Assembly: GCA_025351525.1 (NCBI GenBank)
Contig: JANXVV010000201.1
Location: 1-8,176 of the forward strand
Direction of reading: 5' to 3'
Length of the DNA stretch: 8,176 nt
Source of the DNA: Humisphaera sp.
GTDB taxonomy: Bacteria; Planctomycetota; Phycisphaerae; Tepidisphaerales; Tepidisphaeraceae
Every line of letters begins with the position of its first letter. Position 1 is the stretch's first letter. Of this stretch, positions 7,476-8,176 are shown one piece after another. Position numbers and translations under genes: made by a program. The notes beneath the pieces were generated by a model, which saw only the letters and a list, made by a program, of their open reading frames with translations, made no database searches and was not told the origin of the DNA.

Positions 7476-7480
7476 ATCGA
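7456..7480. repeat. Inverted repeat in the OsmC/surface-protein divergent region
   Basis: TCGATAAT (7456-7463) and ATTATCGA (7473-7480) are perfect 8-bp inverted arms with a 9-base spacer. The right arm overlaps the candidate -10 of the surface-protein promoter. Arm length, spacing (centres 17 bases apart, less than two helical turns) and AT-rich composition fit a dimeric repressor or activator site better than an RNA terminator. It sits between two divergent genes and could control either. Confidence 0.5.
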
Positions 7481-7592
7481 GTAAGCTCATCCGGGTGCAG
7501 AACTCTCTCAACCTACTTTGCCCAACCGGCACAAACGACGAAGAGGACTCTGATCCGGGTCGCGTTAGAGTAAGTCACTGGGAAGGCAAGCA

Positions 7593-8176
7593 ATGTTCAA
7601 ATCAGCAAACCGGGGAACTCAATCCAATTCATTTTCGAAATACTCCGCGATGGAAAAGGCAGTGTGCTTCGCGCTCGAACCATTGGAGTCGCGTAGACTG
7701 CTCAGTTCAAGCATCGGCGGCACCCTCTATAACGATGCCAACGGCAACCATCTTCGCGAGGCGGGTGAGAATGGTATTGCCGGGGTTTCGGTCTACCTCG
7801 ATTTGAATGGCATCGACACCCTTGTCGCCGCCGATCCCGTGGTGACGACCGATGTGAACGGGGCCTACAACTTCACCGGACTTACCGCCGGTAACTATCT
7901 GGTGCGTCCGGTGCCGTCGGCGGCCAGAGTCATCACCACGCCGGTCTGGGGCGGCAAATACTTTGTCCCACTCGCGGCGAATCAAAACGTGACCGGTGAA
8001 GACTTCGGCCTGCAGGCGCCGGGGTCGCCGAATTTCATCGTCAACGGGCAGACGCTCATCGCCGGCGGCGCGGTCGGCCGTGCGACACTGACGCGATACA
8101 ATTTCGATGGATCAACCGATGTCGGCTTTGGATTGCTCGGCGTGGTGACGCTGCCGCCGAGTGTTGCAGGTCAACC
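7593..8176 (+). CDS. LEPR-XLL-type planctomycete surface protein, C-terminus cut by window edge
   Basis: The first 194 residues of what is probably a large exported protein of unknown function. The N-terminus is polar, then carries ALEPLESRRLLSS (27-39), a variant of the LEPR-XLL motif found near the start of many planctomycete exported proteins. Residues 41-138 form an SdrD-B-like domain (IGGTLYNDANGNHLREAGEN at 41-60, VTTDVNGAYNFTGLTAGNYL at 84-103), a Cna-B-type beta sandwich with an Asp-rich, probably calcium-binding, opening loop. NFDGSTDVGFGLLGVVT (170-186) matches the delta-60 repeat pattern, so a repeat array, possibly a beta-propeller, may follow. The start ATG has GGAAGG (7581-7586) six bases upstream, and an in-frame TAG lies at 7566-7568. 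A second in-frame ATG at 7650 has no such site. There is no classical hydrophobic signal peptide, as is common for this motif class. Confidence 0.85.
   Translation, partial: MFKSANRGTQSNSFSKYSAMEKAVCFALEPLESRRLLSSSIGGTLYNDANGNHLREAGENGIAGVSVYLDLNGIDTLVAADPVVTTDVNGAYNFTGLTAGNYLVRPVPSAARVITTPVWGGKYFVPLAANQNVTGEDFGLQAPGSPNFIVNGQTLIAGGAVGRATLTRYNFDGSTDVGFGLLGVVTLPPSVAGQ

Noticed and set aside
7495..7806. 103-codon plus-strand frame overlapping the surface-protein start
   Set aside because: It begins at GTG without a ribosome site and overlaps the recognisable LEPR-XLL/SdrD-B frame. The product has no features.
1..8176. Possible CRISPR array, tRNA, rRNA, insertion sequence, toxin-antitoxin or defence module
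   Set aside because: I saw no regularly spaced direct repeats, cloverleaf or rRNA-like sequence, transposase motifs, terminal repeats, or defence-type gene pairs. The helicase stands alone and looks like housekeeping.

Overview
The window looks like chromosomal DNA of a planctomycete, most likely of the Phycisphaerae type. The best marker is the last gene. Its N-terminus carries the motif LEPLESRRLLSS, a variant of the LEPR-XLL motif typical of exported or surface proteins in Planctomycetota, followed by an SdrD-B-like fold and the start of a delta-60 repeat. The DNA is moderately GC-rich by eye. Genes are short units on both strands, as is usual for that phylum. The phylum call is inference; no rRNA or other phylogenetic marker is present.

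Layout from left to right: (1) 1-1209, minus strand: UDP-glucose 6-dehydrogenase (ugd), cut by the left edge after 403 residues. (2) 1210-1594: a 385-nt divergent intergenic region with a strong 13-bp inverted repeat near the helicase start. (3) 1595-3613, plus: a complete 672-residue UvrD/Rep/PcrA-type DNA helicase with every SF1A motif. (4) 3643-3664: a compact 10-bp palindrome just after the helicase. (5) 3736-4281, plus: a 181-residue soluble protein I do not recognise, 25 nt upstream of (6) 4307-6877, plus: an 856-residue GT35 alpha-glucan phosphorylase (glgP) of the DUF3417-containing type. (7) 6891-6929: an 11-bp hairpin between convergent genes. (8) 6937-7347, minus: an OsmC-family peroxiredoxin-like protein with both active-site cysteines. 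(9) 7348-7592: an AT-richer divergent region with a perfect 8-bp inverted repeat and a possible promoter. (10) 7593-8176, plus: the LEPR-XLL surface protein, cut by the right edge.

Functionally this is ordinary core and accessory metabolism. Ugd supplies UDP-glucuronate for surface polysaccharide. GlgP releases glucose-1-phosphate from glycogen or maltodextrin. Glucose-1-phosphate is also the precursor of UDP-glucose, so the two enzymes touch the same pool, but they lie in separate transcription units and no joint control is visible. The unknown gene plus glgP is the only likely operon. I see no mobile element, CRISPR array, tRNA, rRNA, toxin-antitoxin pair or defence system, and no convincing new multi-gene system. 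The items most worth a second look are the uncharacterised protein before glgP, the four inverted repeats, and the domain architecture of the truncated surface protein.
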